Positions 34,500 to 45,809 are shown, counted from the first letter of the stretch. The stretch: 64,000 bases of DNA from Pseudoalteromonas piratica (GCF_000788395.1 NZ_CP009889.1:310001-374000); one strand, 5' to 3'. Numbers and translations are program-made. The notes: a model not told the origin generated them from the sequence alone.

Positions 34500-36623
34500 G
34501 TGTCAGCGCGCTTTGCTATTCGCCCTGGCAGTACCTCGCCACTTGGTTCAACACCGAGTGAAAATGGTACTAATTTCGCTATTTTTTCAGAGCGTGCCAG
34601 TAAAGTTGAATTGTGTCTATTTGATCAAAGTGGTCACAATGAAATTGCGCGCATCCCACTTTATCGCGATGAACAAGGTATTTGGCATATTTTTATACGT
34701 GGCGTGGGGCAAGGGCAGCTTTATGGTTATCGGGTTTATGGCAACTACAACCCAAAAAAAGGGGAATACTTTAACCCCAATAAGCTGCTGTTAGATCCGT
34801 ATGCCAAATCACTGTTTGGCGAGTTTAATTGGGGTAATTCCCACAAATCAGACGACGCTTTTAGACAGCTTGATTCAGCAAGTGATATGCCTAAATGTAA
34901 AGTGGTGTCATTACCACACTATGAAGGTATCAAACCCAATATTCCATGGCATAAAACGGTGATTTATGAATGCCATGTTAAAGGCGCTACTCAATTATAT
35001 AGGTCAATTCCTGAAGAGTTACGGGGTACTTACTTGGGCTTGGCACATCCTAACTTTATTTGGCATTTAAAAAGTTTAGGGGTGACGGCCATTGAGCTAT
35101 TACCTGTCCATAGCTTTATTAGTGAAGCTTTTTTGCCAGAGCGAGAGCTCAGTAATTATTGGGGATATAACACACTTAACTTCTTCACGCCGCATTTAGC
35201 CTATACCCACACTAAGCAAGAACAAGAATTTCAGCAAATGGTGTCAGTGCTTCATGAAGCTGGCATTGAAGTGATTATCGATGTGGTGTTTAACCACACA
35301 GCAGAAGGTAATGAACAAGGGCCAACTTTGTCACTACGCGGTATTGATAATCAAGCTTACTACCGCTTGCAGCAAGATAACTTTGCTTATTATGTTAATG
35401 ATACGGGCTGTGGCAATACCTTGAATATTTCACACCCGAAAAGCTTACAACTGGTAATGGATAGCCTGCGACATTGGGTGCAAGTGTATGGCGTTGATGG
35501 CTTTCGCTTTGATTTAGCAAGTATTTTAGGGCGCGATCAAGATGGCTTTAAGAAGCATCACACCTTTTTTCAGACCCTTGCCCAAGATCCAATATTAAAA
35601 GGCATTAAATTGATTGCTGAGCCTTGGGACCTTGCCATCGATGGTTATCAACTTGGTAATTACGTAGCGCCTTGGCGCGAGTGGAATGACCAATACCGTG
35701 ATACTGTGCGCAGCTTCTGGCGGGGTGATATGAGTATGTTGCCTGGCTTTGCTCGCTTTTTTCATGGTTCCAGCCACTTATTTGAGAAAAAAGGACGTTC
35801 GGTCACATCAAGCATCAATTTTATCACCGCCCATGATGGTTTCACGCTAGCTGATTTAGTCAGTTACAACAACAAACACAACTTAGCTAACAAAGAAGAT
35901 AATCGTGACGGGCATGATCACAACCGTTCTTATAATTGGGGTGCGGAAGGGGTTACCGATGATAGCGATATTGCTGCATTGCGTATGCGCGCACAAAAGA
36001 ATTTCCTACTCACATTGTGTTTATCAAGTGGTGTGCCTATGTTGTCCGCAGGCAGTGAGGTGTCACATTCACAAGGTGGCAACAATAATGCCTATTGCCA
36101 AGATAATGAAATTAGCTGGATCAATTGGCAAATTGATAAAAATACGGATATTCAACAACATGCGCTTTATCAGTTCATTAGTCGCGCCTTAAAGTTGCGC
36201 AGCGAGTTCTCGTTATACCGGCAAAATCATTTTATTCACGATGATGATCCGCGCTTTAGTGTGACATGGTTAAACGAGCATGGTGCCCTCATGCAAGATA
36301 GCGATTGGCATAATGCAGAGGGTCATTGCCTTGGCTATTTAATGGAAGATATCCAAGATGATAAGGCACTTTTACTGTTATTTAATGCGTCCAGCAAAAA
36401 TGTGATGTTTCAACTGCCTTCGCAAGAAGCGCATCACTGCTGGCGAATTCGCCTTTATACCTTTTCAAATGAGCGCGATGACGAATGCTTAGCTCCGGGC
36501 CAAACCCTGCTGCTAAATAGTCACAGTGCTTGGGTTCTTTCCAGCCATATCAAAATGCCTGCTAGCAAGCAGGAAAGTGAAGATGCTTCCCAAACGTTCA
36601 ATTTAACTAAGCAAGGAGTTTAG
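34500..36623 (+). CDS. glgX: Glycogen debranching enzyme GlgX
   Basis: The 707-residue product has the isoamylase/GlgX layout: a CBM48 domain (SPLGSTPSENGTNFAIFSE) then a GH13 barrel. Visible motifs are VVFNHTAEGNEQGP, the nucleophile strand GFRFDLASILGRD, the acid strand LIAEPWD and FITAHDGFTLADLVSYN. A late SAGSEVSHSQGGNNNAYCQD stands where the family normally has GDE. It removes alpha-1,6 branches from the limit dextrin left by phosphorylase. The GTG start lies two bases after glgB, with GGAG inside the end of glgB. Confidence 0.94.
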   Translation: MSARFAIRPGSTSPLGSTPSENGTNFAIFSERASKVELCLFDQSGHNEIARIPLYRDEQGIWHIFIRGVGQGQLYGYRVYGNYNPKKGEYFNPNKLLLDPYAKSLFGEFNWGNSHKSDDAFRQLDSASDMPKCKVVSLPHYEGIKPNIPWHKTVIYECHVKGATQLYRSIPEELRGTYLGLAHPNFIWHLKSLGVTAIELLPVHSFISEAFLPERELSNYWGYNTLNFFTPHLAYTHTKQEQEFQQMVSVLHEAGIEVIIDVVFNHTAEGNEQGPTLSLRGIDNQAYYRLQQDNFAYYVNDTGCGNTLNISHPKSLQLVMDSLRHWVQVYGVDGFRFDLASILGRDQDGFKKHHTFFQTLAQDPILKGIKLIAEPWDLAIDGYQLGNYVAPWREWNDQYRDTVRSFWRGDMSMLPGFARFFHGSSHLFEKKGRSVTSSINFITAHDGFTLADLVSYNNKHNLANKEDNRDGHDHNRSYNWGAEGVTDDSDIAALRMRAQKNFLLTLCLSSGVPMLSAGSEVSHSQGGNNNAYCQDNEISWINWQIDKNTDIQQHALYQFISRALKLRSEFSLYRQNHFIHDDDPRFSVTWLNEHGALMQDSDWHNAEGHCLGYLMEDIQDDKALLLLFNASSKNVMFQLPSQEAHHCWRIRLYTFSNERDDECLAPGQTLLLNSHSAWVLSSHIKMPASKQESEDASQTFNLTKQGV

Positions 36624-36624
36624 T

Positions 36625-39135
36625 GTGAACAAAAAAACTAATTTAGCGAAAAAGAAAACCCCGATTTCAGCCAGTGTGATTGAAAACTCTGACTTGAGTG
36701 AAGACTTATATCGCCACTTTTACTACACATTAGGACGTGACCAAGTCAATAAATCACAACGTTATTTATACCAAGCATTAGCGCTGACTATTCGCGATAG
36801 GCTGGTCGCAAAATGCCGCGCGACAAATCAACATCGTGAGACTACGCCGCACAAACAGGTGGCGTATTTATCGCTTGAGTTTTTAATGGGCCGGGCACTT
36901 AACAATGCAATATTGAACTTAGATTTAGCACCTCAAGTCACCCAAGCGTTAACGCATTATGGCAGTGAATTAGAGCAAGTTGCCGCTGCTGAACATGATG
37001 CAGGGCTTGGCAATGGCGGTTTAGGCCGTTTGGCTGCGTGTTTTTTAGATAGCTGTGCGACGTTAAAATTACCCGTGGTAGGTTATGGGTTGCGCTACGA
37101 ATATGGCATGTTCAATCAATCGCTCGAACAAGGACGTCAAATAGAGCAGCCCGATCACTGGCTACATGAAGGCCACCCGTGGGAAATCGCCGCACCTGAA
37201 CAAAGTCAGCGGGTTAAGTTCTTCGGCCATGTGGAAGTGTATAAAGACAAAAATGGCCGTGAACATCGTGTTTGGGTAAATACGCAAGATGTACTTGCTG
37301 TACCTTACGATGTGCCTATTCCTGGCTACCGTAATGACGTTGTAAATCGCCTACGCCTTTGGAAAAGCGAAGCAACTGAAGAGTTTGATTTAAGTGAATT
37401 TAATGCCGGAAGTTATCCTGAAGCTGTGGCGAAAAAGAACCAGGCTGAACAAATCACCATGGTGCTTTACCCGAACGATGCCAGCGAAAATGGTAAAGAG
37501 CTGCGTTTACGTCAGCAATACTTTTTATCAAGCGCAACACTGCAAGATATTATTGCAAAATGGGTTAAACAATACGGTGAAGACTTTCATAACTTCCCGA
37601 AATTTCATGTTTTTCAATTAAACGATACACACCCGAGTATTGCCGTTGCTGAGTTGATGCGCATCTTACTTGATGATTATCAGCTAGATTGGGATAAAGC
37701 CTGGCAAATTACCTCAAGTACCATGGCGTACACCAATCATACCTTGCTGCCTGAAGCGCTAGAAAAATGGCCTGTTAGGCTATTTGAACGTTTATTACCG
37801 CGCTTGTTAGAGATCATTTATGAAATTAATGCCCGTTTTTTACAGCAAGTAGCAACCTGTTGGCCGGGCGATACGCAAAAGCAGCGTGATATGTCACTGA
37901 TTGAAGAAGGCCCAGAACCTAAAGTGCGCATGGCGTATTTAGCGATTGTTGGTTCTTACTCGGTGAACGGGGTGGCGGCGCTGCATACTGAATTATTAAC
38001 AAATGGCCTATTTAAAGATTTTTATGCCCTTTGGCCAGAGCGTTTTAACAACAAAACCAATGGTGTGACGCCAAGACGCTGGCTGTCGCACTGCAACCCT
38101 AAATTAGCGAATCTCATTAACCAACAGATTGGTGATGAGTGGGTAAGTGACTTCAGTAAGGTGAATGCGTTACGCGCAAAATTTGATAATAAGTCTCTGC
38201 ATAAACAATGGCAGCAAGTAAAGCTTGATAACAAACAAGCGCTGGTGGATTTAGTGAAGCGTGAAACCGGCGTTGAGTTTGATGCGACTATGCTGTTCGA
38301 TGTGCAAGTAAAGCGCATTCATGAATATAAACGTCAGTTGCTTAATATTTTGCATGTTATTCATTTATATGAGCGTATTCGAGAAGGGGAACTTGAAGGC
38401 TTTACACCACGCTGTGTGCTATTTGGTGGCAAAGCAGCGCCGGGCTATTTTATGGCGAAACTCACTATTCGTTTAATCAATCATGTGGCAGACGCCATTA
38501 ACAATGACCCTGTCGCGAAACCCTATTTACGGGTTGCTTTTTTACCTAACTACAATGTAACCGCCATGGAAACCATTTGCCCTGCGACCGATCTTTCTGA
38601 GCAAATCTCGACCACAGGCAAAGAAGCGTCAGGCACCGGTAATATGAAGTTTATGATGAATGGCGCACTGACTATTGGCACATTGGATGGCGCAAATATT
38701 GAAATTTCAGAAGCTGTTGGGCTTGATAACTTTTTCTTGTTTGGTGCTAAAGCAGAACAGCTTACGCAAATTCGTGAGCATTATAATCCAAATGAGATTA
38801 TTGCTAATTCTCCCAATCTCTCAAGGGTTATGGGGTTATTAGAAAGTGGGCATTTTAACTTATTTGACCCAGACTTATTCCAGCCGCTGATTAATTCTAT
38901 TCGTGATAATCATGATCAATGGTTAACCGCATATGACTTTGACAGCTATGTGAAAGCACAAGAAGACGCAGCAGCACTTTACCAAGATCAAAGCGCTTGG
39001 ACTCAAAAAAGCATTTTAAATACGGCCGCATCAGGTATGTTTTCGAGCGACCGCACCATTAGCCAATACAACAATGATATTTGGCAAGTACAGGCAATCG
39101 AATTCAACAAGGCACAAGGAGAACGCAATGCCTAA
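36625..39135 (+). CDS. glgP: Glycogen phosphorylase GlgP
   Basis: The 836-residue product is a full-length GT35 phosphorylase. Motifs include [48 protein letters not shown], and the pyridoxal-phosphate lysine region [20 protein letters not shown]. It releases glucose-1-phosphate from glycogen. It is the main degradative enzyme of the operon and is co-transcribed with the synthetic genes. The GTG start follows AAGGAGTTTAGT. Its end overlaps the glgC start by 8 bases. Confidence 0.96.
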   Translation: MNKKTNLAKKKTPISASVIENSDLSEDLYRHFYYTLGRDQVNKSQRYLYQALALTIRDRLVAKCRATNQHRETTPHKQVAYLSLEFLMGRALNNAILNLDLAPQVTQALTHYGSELEQVAAAEHDAGLGNGGLGRLAACFLDSCATLKLPVVGYGLRYEYGMFNQSLEQGRQIEQPDHWLHEGHPWEIAAPEQSQRVKFFGHVEVYKDKNGREHRVWVNTQDVLAVPYDVPIPGYRNDVVNRLRLWKSEATEEFDLSEFNAGSYPEAVAKKNQAEQITMVLYPNDASENGKELRLRQQYFLSSATLQDIIAKWVKQYGEDFHNFPKFHVFQLNDTHPSIAVAELMRILLDDYQLDWDKAWQITSSTMAYTNHTLLPEALEKWPVRLFERLLPRLLEIIYEINARFLQQVATCWPGDTQKQRDMSLIEEGPEPKVRMAYLAIVGSYSVNGVAALHTELLTNGLFKDFYALWPERFNNKTNGVTPRRWLSHCNPKLANLINQQIGDEWVSDFSKVNALRAKFDNKSLHKQWQQVKLDNKQALVDLVKRETGVEFDATMLFDVQVKRIHEYKRQLLNILHVIHLYERIREGELEGFTPRCVLFGGKAAPGYFMAKLTIRLINHVADAINNDPVAKPYLRVAFLPNYNVTAMETICPATDLSEQISTTGKEASGTGNMKFMMNGALTIGTLDGANIEISEAVGLDNFFLFGAKAEQLTQIREHYNPNEIIANSPNLSRVMGLLESGHFNLFDPDLFQPLINSIRDNHDQWLTAYDFDSYVKAQEDAAALYQDQSAWTQKSILNTAASGMFSSDRTISQYNNDIWQVQAIEFNKAQGERNA

Positions 39136-40447
39136 TTCCGCAAATCGTTATATTAGTAACCTTACCCGCGATACGTATGCACTTATATTGGCAGGTGGTC
39201 GAGGTTCACGTTTAAAAGAACTAACCGATTGGCGTGCCAAGCCTGCGGTGTATTTTGGTGGTAAATTTCGCATCATCGATTTTCCCCTGTCAAACTGCAT
39301 TAACTCGGGCGTGCGTAAAGTGGGTATTGCGACACAATATAAGTCGCACAGCTTAATTCGCCACGTTAATCGTGCATGGGGTCACTTCAAAAAGGAACTC
39401 GGTGATTCAGTGGAGATTTTACCGGCATCACAGCGTTACAGTGACGATTGGTATTGCGGCACTGCCGATGCGGTTTATCAAAATATGGATATTATTCGTC
39501 ATGACTTACCAAAATATGTGATGATTTTATCAGGCGATCATGTTTATCGTATGGATTATGGTGAGTTGATTGCTAAGCACGTAGAAACGGGCGCAGATAT
39601 GACAGTATGTTGTTTAGAAGTGCCAGTGGAAGAAGCGGCAGGCGCGTTTGGTGTGATGGCTGTAAACAACGAAAAACGTGTTCAACGATTTGAAGAAAAA
39701 CCAGCAAACCCTGCGCCATTACCAAATGATCCTACTAAATGTTTAGCGTCGATGGGTAATTACGTATTTAATACTGAGTTTTTGTTTGAACAATTGAAAA
39801 AAGACGCGCAAAACAGCTGTTCTGGCCGCGATTTTGGTCACGACATTATCCCATCTATCATTGAAGAGCATAATGTGTATGCGTATCCATTTAGAGATAC
39901 CCGCCAAGGAGGCACACCGTACTGGCGTGATGTTGGTACGCTAGATTCGTTCTGGGAAGCCAATATGGAGTTAGTGTCACCAACACCTTCACTTGATTTA
40001 TATGATAGAAATTGGCCAATTTGGACTTACCAAGAACAGTTACCGCCGGCTAAATTTATTTTTGATGACGAAACACGTCGCGGCATGGCAGTGGATTCAA
40101 CGGTGTCAGGCGGTTGTATTATTTCGGGCTCAACAATCCGTAAATCGCTACTTTTCTCAAATGTGCATGTACATTCGTATTGTACGGTGGAAGAAGCAGT
40201 TATTTTACCGGGCGTGGTAATTAACCGAAATTGTGTGATTAAAAAAGCCATTATCGATCGCAGTTGTGTGGTACCAGAAGGGCTAAGCATTGGTGTTGAC
40301 CACAAACAAGATGAAGCCAATGGCTTTAGAATCTCAAGTGGCGGTGTGGTTCTTGTTACCCGTGACATGATTGCTGCACTAACAAAAAAGTCGCAACAAG
40401 TGGATGCTAAAAACACCGAATCACAAAGCCAAGTAGCGATTGCATAA
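39128..40447 (+). CDS. glgC: Glucose-1-phosphate adenylyltransferase GlgC
   Basis: The 439-residue product has the ADP-glucose pyrophosphorylase fold. The nucleotide loop is [20 protein letters not shown]; the substrate segments are [28 protein letters not shown] and RFEEKPANP; a left-handed beta-helix with hexapeptide repeats occupies about 300-420. It makes ADP-glucose, the committed step of glycogen synthesis, and is usually regulated by fructose-1,6-bisphosphate and AMP in gammaproteobacteria. The ATG at 39128 follows AAGGAGAACGCA; a longer start inside glgP is rejected. Confidence 0.96.
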   Translation: MPNSANRYISNLTRDTYALILAGGRGSRLKELTDWRAKPAVYFGGKFRIIDFPLSNCINSGVRKVGIATQYKSHSLIRHVNRAWGHFKKELGDSVEILPASQRYSDDWYCGTADAVYQNMDIIRHDLPKYVMILSGDHVYRMDYGELIAKHVETGADMTVCCLEVPVEEAAGAFGVMAVNNEKRVQRFEEKPANPAPLPNDPTKCLASMGNYVFNTEFLFEQLKKDAQNSCSGRDFGHDIIPSIIEEHNVYAYPFRDTRQGGTPYWRDVGTLDSFWEANMELVSPTPSLDLYDRNWPIWTYQEQLPPAKFIFDDETRRGMAVDSTVSGGCIISGSTIRKSLLFSNVHVHSYCTVEEAVILPGVVINRNCVIKKAIIDRSCVVPEGLSIGVDHKQDEANGFRISSGGVVLVTRDMIAALTKKSQQVDAKNTESQSQVAIA

Positions 40448-40456
40448 GAGGACACT

Positions 40457-42004
40457 ATGCGAATTTTGATGTTAGCGGCTGAAAATGATTGTATTTCAGG
40501 CGCGAAAGTAGGCGGTGTTGCCGATGTAATTCGCGATGTGCCAAAGGCACTTGCAGAACATAATGTTAATGTAGACGTTGTGATCCCCGATTATGGCTAT
40601 TACCACAGCCATTATCAGGGGGAGTGTGTTGCTGAAGTGAGTTTTTCATTTGCTCACCAGCAGCATAGTGCTTACTTATATAAGCTACATGCTATTTCAA
40701 GCGAAAAAGTAGCACAGTATGTAGTGGTTCATCCGCTATTTCAGCAAGCGGGGGAAAGCCGTGTTTATTGTCATGATGAAGATAATCGCCCTTTTGCCAA
40801 AGATGCCACTAAGTTTGCGCTCTTTTGTAATGTGATTGCCGAATGTATCCTACAAGGTCATCTCTCGGCTGATATTTTTCATTTGCATGATTGGCATGCT
40901 GCCACTTTATCGGTGCTATTAAAATTTGATTCACGCTACCGTGATTTTGCTAATACTAAGCTGGTATACACAGTTCATAATCTTGCGCTACAAGGTACAC
41001 GACCTTTTAATGGCGATGATTCAAGTTTAGAAGCGTGGTTTCCAAGTCTTAGTTATGACGGCCAACAATTATGCGACCCGCGCTATCCGTTTTGTTATAA
41101 CCCAATGCGCGCAGCGATTAGTTTGGTTGATAAAGTTCATTTTGTATCAGACAGTTATGCTGAAGAGGTTCTCTATGCCAGCGACCATCAAAATGGCATT
41201 TATGGTGGCGAAGGGCTGGAACAGGTACTTGCAGGAAATAGTGACAAATTGGTTGGTATTTTGAACGGGTGTGAATATAGCAATGAGCCAGAGCCTAAAG
41301 TCACGCTCGATTGCTTTTTACGCAGCAGTAAATCTTGCCTTAGAAACTGGATGAGTCGTTTTGAGCAATTAAAAACAGTGCATTACCTCGCTAATGAACA
41401 GATTACACTTTGGCAAGACAGCCCACAGTTCAAAGGCCCCATTGTGTCGAGTATTGGCCGATTAACCGAGCAAAAAGTACGCTTATTGCTTGAACGTGTT
41501 GACGGTGAACTCGTATTAAGCACACTGCTTTTAGCCTTAGAGCAAAAAGGTGGCCGCTTTATCATGCTAGGCAGTGGCGACAGCCACTACGAATTTCAAT
41601 TAATGCAACTTATGGCAAAACATGGAAATTTCTTGTTTCTCAATGGCTATGGCCAAAGTTTGTCAGACGATCTTTATCTTTTAGGGGATATGTTTTTAAT
41701 GCCGAGCTCGTTTGAACCTTGTGGCATTAGCCAAATGCTCGCACTAAAAGCAGGCCAACCTTGTATTGTACATGGTGTAGGCGGTTTAAAAGATACAGTT
41801 AAGCATAATGAAAATGGGTTTGTATTTGAGGGGGATACTATTAGTGAACAAGTAGTCTCATTGCAAAATGTGTTTAATGATGCGCTTAATTGTTATATGA
41901 ACGAAAGTAGCCATTGGCAAACTATGATCAATACCGCAAAAGCCAGCCGCTTTAGTTGGCAAAGCAGTATCGAGCAGTATTTATCTAAGCTTTACAACTA
42001 CTAA
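40457..42004 (+). CDS. glgA: Glycogen synthase GlgA (GT5)
   Basis: The 515-residue product is a GT5 ADP-glucose-dependent glucan synthase. The N-terminal acceptor/ADP-glucose loop reads SGAKVGGVADVIRDVPKAL (Lys17-Val-Gly-Gly). Further motifs are FHLHDWHAATLSVLL, VYTVHNLALQG, the central SIGRLTEQK, and the E-x7-E pair in SSFEPCGISQMLALKAG. It is about 35 residues longer than E. coli GlgA and differs around the second-domain entry (EQKVRLLLERVDGELV), so it is a divergent member. It is the last gene of the operon, followed by a clear terminator. Confidence 0.93.
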   Translation: MRILMLAAENDCISGAKVGGVADVIRDVPKALAEHNVNVDVVIPDYGYYHSHYQGECVAEVSFSFAHQQHSAYLYKLHAISSEKVAQYVVVHPLFQQAGESRVYCHDEDNRPFAKDATKFALFCNVIAECILQGHLSADIFHLHDWHAATLSVLLKFDSRYRDFANTKLVYTVHNLALQGTRPFNGDDSSLEAWFPSLSYDGQQLCDPRYPFCYNPMRAAISLVDKVHFVSDSYAEEVLYASDHQNGIYGGEGLEQVLAGNSDKLVGILNGCEYSNEPEPKVTLDCFLRSSKSCLRNWMSRFEQLKTVHYLANEQITLWQDSPQFKGPIVSSIGRLTEQKVRLLLERVDGELVLSTLLLALEQKGGRFIMLGSGDSHYEFQLMQLMAKHGNFLFLNGYGQSLSDDLYLLGDMFLMPSSFEPCGISQMLALKAGQPCIVHGVGGLKDTVKHNENGFVFEGDTISEQVVSLQNVFNDALNCYMNESSHWQTMINTAKASRFSWQSSIEQYLSKLYNY

Positions 42005-42053
42005 TGTTATAAATAACAGTTAGTTGCATTGTTTAATTTAAATATAAATGATA

Positions 42054-42085
42054 GGGTGGCTAATAGGATTTAGTCACCCATTTTT
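42054..42085 (+). terminator. Rho-independent terminator of the glycogen operon
   Basis: GGGTGGCTAA (42054-42063) pairs with TTAGTCACCC (42070-42079), ten pairs with one G-T wobble. It is followed by ATTTTT. Confidence 0.85.
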
Positions 42086-42129
42086 ATGTGTGTCTTTCTA
42101 TTTTAAATAGTAATTAAACGGATTTATTT

Positions 42130-42588
42130 ATGAAGTCAAAAATAGGGTTTCTTGCCCTTTTCCCACTATTTGTAAACGCACAACCAAGTTTAGATAATTT
42201 ACCAATATCAACCCCATCAGATTTTCTGAAATTAATCAAAGAAGATGGTTTTGGTAACATTGCACTTAATGATGTGCTCTCACATATCAAAAATAAAAAA
42301 CCTTTTAGACTGAAAAAGCGCTATGGGAAATGTACAGTGGAATCTGATGCAGGGTATGAACCCGAATATGGCGGTTTTGGCGTATCTTGCAGTGATGAAG
42401 GAGAATCATTCGATATCACTGAGCAAGCAGTTAAAAACGCATTTGCAGGCTTTAAAAATTTAAAGGTAGGCAAGTTTGGCGAATCTACTTCATTTGACTG
42501 GCAAAACTCAAAGTTCAAATGTACGGTATTTGTCGATGACAAACACCGTTTATTTGAATATATGTGTAATTACAGCAAGGATTTGTAG
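42130..42588 (+). CDS. Exported protein of unknown function (152 aa)
   Basis: No family is recognised. A short signal peptide (MKSKIGFLALFPLFVNA) is followed by a soluble domain of about 135 residues. It has three cysteines (GKCTVES, GVSCSDEG, FKCTVF) and a fourth near the end (YMCNY), a pattern that suggests two disulfides in the periplasm or outside. It begins the run of exported unknowns after the glycogen operon, ending 2 bases before a DUF4124 gene, so the two are probably one transcript. Confidence 0.7.
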   Translation: MKSKIGFLALFPLFVNAQPSLDNLPISTPSDFLKLIKEDGFGNIALNDVLSHIKNKKPFRLKKRYGKCTVESDAGYEPEYGGFGVSCSDEGESFDITEQAVKNAFAGFKNLKVGKFGESTSFDWQNSKFKCTVFVDDKHRLFEYMCNYSKDL

Positions 42589-42590
42589 AT

Positions 42591-43034
42591 ATGAGACAGT
42601 ATCAAATCGAGATTTTATTGCTCTTCGTTTCATTAATAGCGTTTAATGCTAACGCAAAAATTTATAAATGGACTGATGAAAAAGGCAACGTACATTTTTC
42701 TGATAAACCTACTCATCAAGATGCACAGACAATCACTGTAAACTCTGGACATGGAATAAAATCAAATGCTAAACACTATGACTTTTCAACGAGTAGTTCG
42801 TCTAGTTCAGTAAACTGCAATAAAGCCAGTAAAAATGCTCTATCCATATTGAAAAAAATGTCAAAAAAAGGCAGCGAATCGTATGCCAAACTCGCTCACC
42901 CCAGTGCGCTGCCTACTTTTATTGCTAAATGTAACAGCGAGTTATCAACGTCAAATCGAAAACGTTGGGAATGTGCTCAAAATGCACGTGGCGTACTTGA
43001 GTTAATTGGTACGTGCAAGTTAATGGAAGACTAA
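42591..43034 (+). CDS. Exported DUF4124-domain protein
   Basis: The 147-residue product has a signal peptide (ending AFNANA) and then a DUF4124 domain with its typical KIYKWTDEKGNVHFSDKPT. A Ser-rich linker (STSSSSSS-like, about residues 64-72) leads to a C-terminal part with four cysteines. DUF4124 proteins are envelope proteins of uncertain role, often with peptidoglycan or stress genes. It shares a transcript with the preceding gene. The deacetylase gene begins 44 bases later. Confidence 0.82.
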   Translation: MRQYQIEILLLFVSLIAFNANAKIYKWTDEKGNVHFSDKPTHQDAQTITVNSGHGIKSNAKHYDFSTSSSSSSVNCNKASKNALSILKKMSKKGSESYAKLAHPSALPTFIAKCNSELSTSNRKRWECAQNARGVLELIGTCKLMED

Positions 43035-43078
43035 TCTTTAAAGCTGTTTTCCTTAAAAACAATACAGAAGGGTTAAAT

Positions 43079-43993
43079 ATGCGAAAGCAGCTACTTTATA
43101 TATCCGTTACAACATTATTATTGCTTTCATTGAGTTTAACGGCAAAGCAAATAGCCTTTACCTTTGATGATGCGCCGAGGCAAGCTAACGGCTATTTTGA
43201 TGGGCCAACCCGCGCGAAAACCCTGATTAAAGAATTACAGGATCACGGTATAAAACAAGCGGCATTTTTCGCAACCACTAGCCATTTAAATGAAGAAGGC
43301 AAAACGCGCTTAAAGGCGTACGCCAATGCTGGTCACATTATTGCTAACCACACGCATACACACCCCGATATCAATAAAACGACTTTAGTTGCCTATTTAG
43401 AAGAAATTACAACGGCTCATAACCAGATTAAAGATTACCCAAACTTTAAACCTTGGTTTCGCTTCCCCTATTTGCGAGAAGGCGATACTCAACAAAAGCG
43501 TGATGGGGTACGCGCTTATTTAGCCAAAAATGGTTATCACAATGCATATATCACACTCAATAATTACGACTGGTACATTGAAAACTTATTACAAGATGCG
43601 CTTAAAAGTGGCAAAGAAATCGACTTTGAAAAGCTAAAAGAGTTTTACATTGATGTAATTATACAAGGTGCGCAATACTACGATGAATTAGCAGTAAAAT
43701 ATTTAGGCCACTCGCCAAAACACGTTATTTTATTACATGAAATGGATATTACCGCCATGTTTGTTGGCGACTTAGCCGATGCTTTTCGCCAAAAAGGATG
43801 GCAAGTCATTTCGCCAGAAAAAGCCTACCAAGACCCAATTGCCAGTTATCAAACAGAGCGTGTGATGAAATATAACCCAGGACGCATTGGCGAAATCGCA
43901 AAAGATAAAGGCCAAACAAAAAGGCTTTGGCACAACACATTAGATGAAACGTATTTAAAAGCGCGCTTTGACAAGGAAGTAGTGAAAAAGTGA
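43079..43993 (+). CDS. Exported polysaccharide deacetylase (NodB-like, CE4)
   Basis: The 304-residue product has a signal peptide (residues 1-22) and a NodB homology domain. The catalytic/metal aspartates lie in FTFDDAPR (Asp30, Asp31) and the zinc histidines in NHTHTHPD. Later motifs are RFPYLREGD and VILLHEMD. CE4 enzymes remove acetyl groups from chitin, peptidoglycan or similar sugars. A C-terminal extension after about residue 225 is not part of the core. The ATG at 43079 follows AGAAGGG; an in-frame start 66 bases upstream lies in the previous gene and would break the signal peptide. Confidence 0.88.
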   Translation: MRKQLLYISVTTLLLLSLSLTAKQIAFTFDDAPRQANGYFDGPTRAKTLIKELQDHGIKQAAFFATTSHLNEEGKTRLKAYANAGHIIANHTHTHPDINKTTLVAYLEEITTAHNQIKDYPNFKPWFRFPYLREGDTQQKRDGVRAYLAKNGYHNAYITLNNYDWYIENLLQDALKSGKEIDFEKLKEFYIDVIIQGAQYYDELAVKYLGHSPKHVILLHEMDITAMFVGDLADAFRQKGWQVISPEKAYQDPIASYQTERVMKYNPGRIGEIAKDKGQTKRLWHNTLDETYLKARFDKEVVKK

Positions 43994-44188
43994 GGGAGTA
44001 AAAATACGCAATAAATAGTATTTAAAGTGAGAGCCTTGTTAAATGGGTATAATTTTTTAGTAAAAATCTTTGGTTTATTAATACTGTCAACTAGTGATGA
44101 GTTAAAATCCGAGCCGCAAAAAAAAATTAAACTTTTAAAATTATTTTTGCATCAAAGCAATGATGTACAGGCAAAAAACCTGCTATGA

Positions 44189-45229
44189 CTAGTTCTGGTT
44201 ACTATTAATTTTTGAAAATGATATAGAACCCTTTTTAAAGTCGAGCACTGCGTGAGCAGTTTGGCCCCACCAATCACATTCTTTAAAACAATACCCTTCA
44301 ACTTTAATCGCCTTAGACGAATGCTTGCTGATGCCATTGAGTGGAAAATACCCTTTAGAGGATTCAAGACCTGAATAAAGCAAATGCCATTTTCCACCGA
44401 GCTTTACAAAACTATAAGCAAAGTTTTCATACACAGGCTGGTTTTTTGTTTGTACTTGCACAAAGGTAAAAAGCTCAGTTGAAATGCGTGAAACCGAAAA
44501 CCATGTTTGCATCTCGTTAAGCAATTTCTCAAAGGCCTTTGTGGATGTTAATTTGAGCGGCACAAGTGTCAGGTTAAACTCATTTGCCGTACTAGCATCA
44601 AAATTTTGATTTAAATACTCATCAAATTTGGGCAAGTAAGCATTAATCGTTTCTTTTTGCTTTTCAATGAGTTCAAAGTGACCCAAGTCACTTTCGCAGA
44701 ATGTGGCAGAATCTGACGTTATACTTTTATCAAAAGTTGAAATTGCATTGGGTTGGCAAGTAAATGCATAACTTGGGCTTATAGTGTTAGTTTGCTCATA
44801 ATAACTATCTGGAGCGGCTATAATTGGGTAAGTTTTAAATCCAGACGCTGAAGAAATAACAAGCTCCGAGAAAGGCAAGCCGACACCATCATTAACAGCC
44901 GTGATTTCAAATGCTAAATAAGGTTGGTTTTTAAGTTTTACAATGCGACTTACATGTAAGCCATTACCGTGGTTGTAATAGCGATGATTCCCATAAGTCA
45001 TTTCGATTTCTGCATCACCCTCTAAATCATTAATTACTGAAAACTGATAAACATGTTTACCATCAAGTGTACTAGCTGAAAAACTGGTGCGGCCAAACTC
45101 TTTAAATTTTCTATCTAAGACGGGATCAATGACGTTGATATCAATGCGATAATTATTTTGGTCATTCGCTAATGCACCTGTAGCCGATAAAGCCAATAGC
45201 AAAAAATAAAGTAAGATGAATATTCGCAT
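44189..45229 (-). CDS. Exported protein of unknown function (346 aa)
   Basis: I do not recognise this protein. It has a signal peptide (MRIFILLYFLLLALSATGA, cleavage near LAND) and a beta-rich mature domain. There are four cysteines in two groups (TCQPNA/FCESD and YCFKECDWW), so it is likely an oxidised periplasmic or surface protein. It stands alone and opposite to its neighbours. The stretch 43994-44188 downstream of it is AT-rich without a gene. Confidence 0.65.
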   Translation of the reverse strand: MRIFILLYFLLLALSATGALANDQNNYRIDINVIDPVLDRKFKEFGRTSFSASTLDGKHVYQFSVINDLEGDAEIEMTYGNHRYYNHGNGLHVSRIVKLKNQPYLAFEITAVNDGVGLPFSELVISSASGFKTYPIIAAPDSYYEQTNTISPSYAFTCQPNAISTFDKSITSDSATFCESDLGHFELIEKQKETINAYLPKFDEYLNQNFDASTANEFNLTLVPLKLTSTKAFEKLLNEMQTWFSVSRISTELFTFVQVQTKNQPVYENFAYSFVKLGGKWHLLYSGLESSKGYFPLNGISKHSSKAIKVEGYCFKECDWWGQTAHAVLDFKKGSISFSKINSNQN

Positions 45230-45390
45230 TATGAGATGAGCCTTTATCTGCTTTAATTACATCTTAGAATACGGATATTAAATGTATAGTGTCTAGTTTA
45301 GTAAACACTAATAAATTAGCTTGTAAATCTAAGTGGGGTTATCCGTAATAATGTATATAAATCGATCATAAAATCATCATAGAGGTAAAT

Positions 45391-45789
45391 ATGAAGACAA
45401 TGGCATCGTTGACTACAGCGTTAACGTTAATTTTGTCGAGTGTTAATTTAGCTGCCAAGCCGTTGATTCTAAAAAAGCGTGATGCAGCAGGTGCTATATA
45501 CAGTCAAATTGACTTGTTTTTGCATAAGCAATGTCAACGTGATGTTGCTTCGCAATTTGCATCACACTATAACGGCATTAAAAGTGGATTAAACAGCAGT
45601 AACACAAAGAGTGCTGAAGACTATGAGGCTCGAGCAAAAAGAGTACAGGTCATTATAGATTATACTGATAATCACAATTGTACTGTGGATATGCCTTTGC
45701 TTCCTACAGGTAATGCTAGTGTAATTTCCGAACCCGGACGTAACATTAAAACCTATGTACTGATGATATATCCTTATTTTTCAATGTAA
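45391..45789 (+). CDS. Exported protein of unknown function (132 aa)
   Basis: A signal peptide (MKTMASLTTALTLILSSVNL, cleavage near AAK) is followed by about 110 residues with two cysteines (HKQCQRD and NHNCTVD). These probably form a disulfide. A helix-rich middle (VASQFASHYNGIKSGL) and no membrane segment suggest a soluble periplasmic protein. An AGAGGT site precedes the ATG. The next exported-protein gene follows 20 bases later. No family assigned. Confidence 0.65.
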   Translation: MKTMASLTTALTLILSSVNLAAKPLILKKRDAAGAIYSQIDLFLHKQCQRDVASQFASHYNGIKSGLNSSNTKSAEDYEARAKRVQVIIDYTDNHNCTVDMPLLPTGNASVISEPGRNIKTYVLMIYPYFSM

Positions 45790-45809
45790 TAAAAATAAGA
45801 GACTGCAAT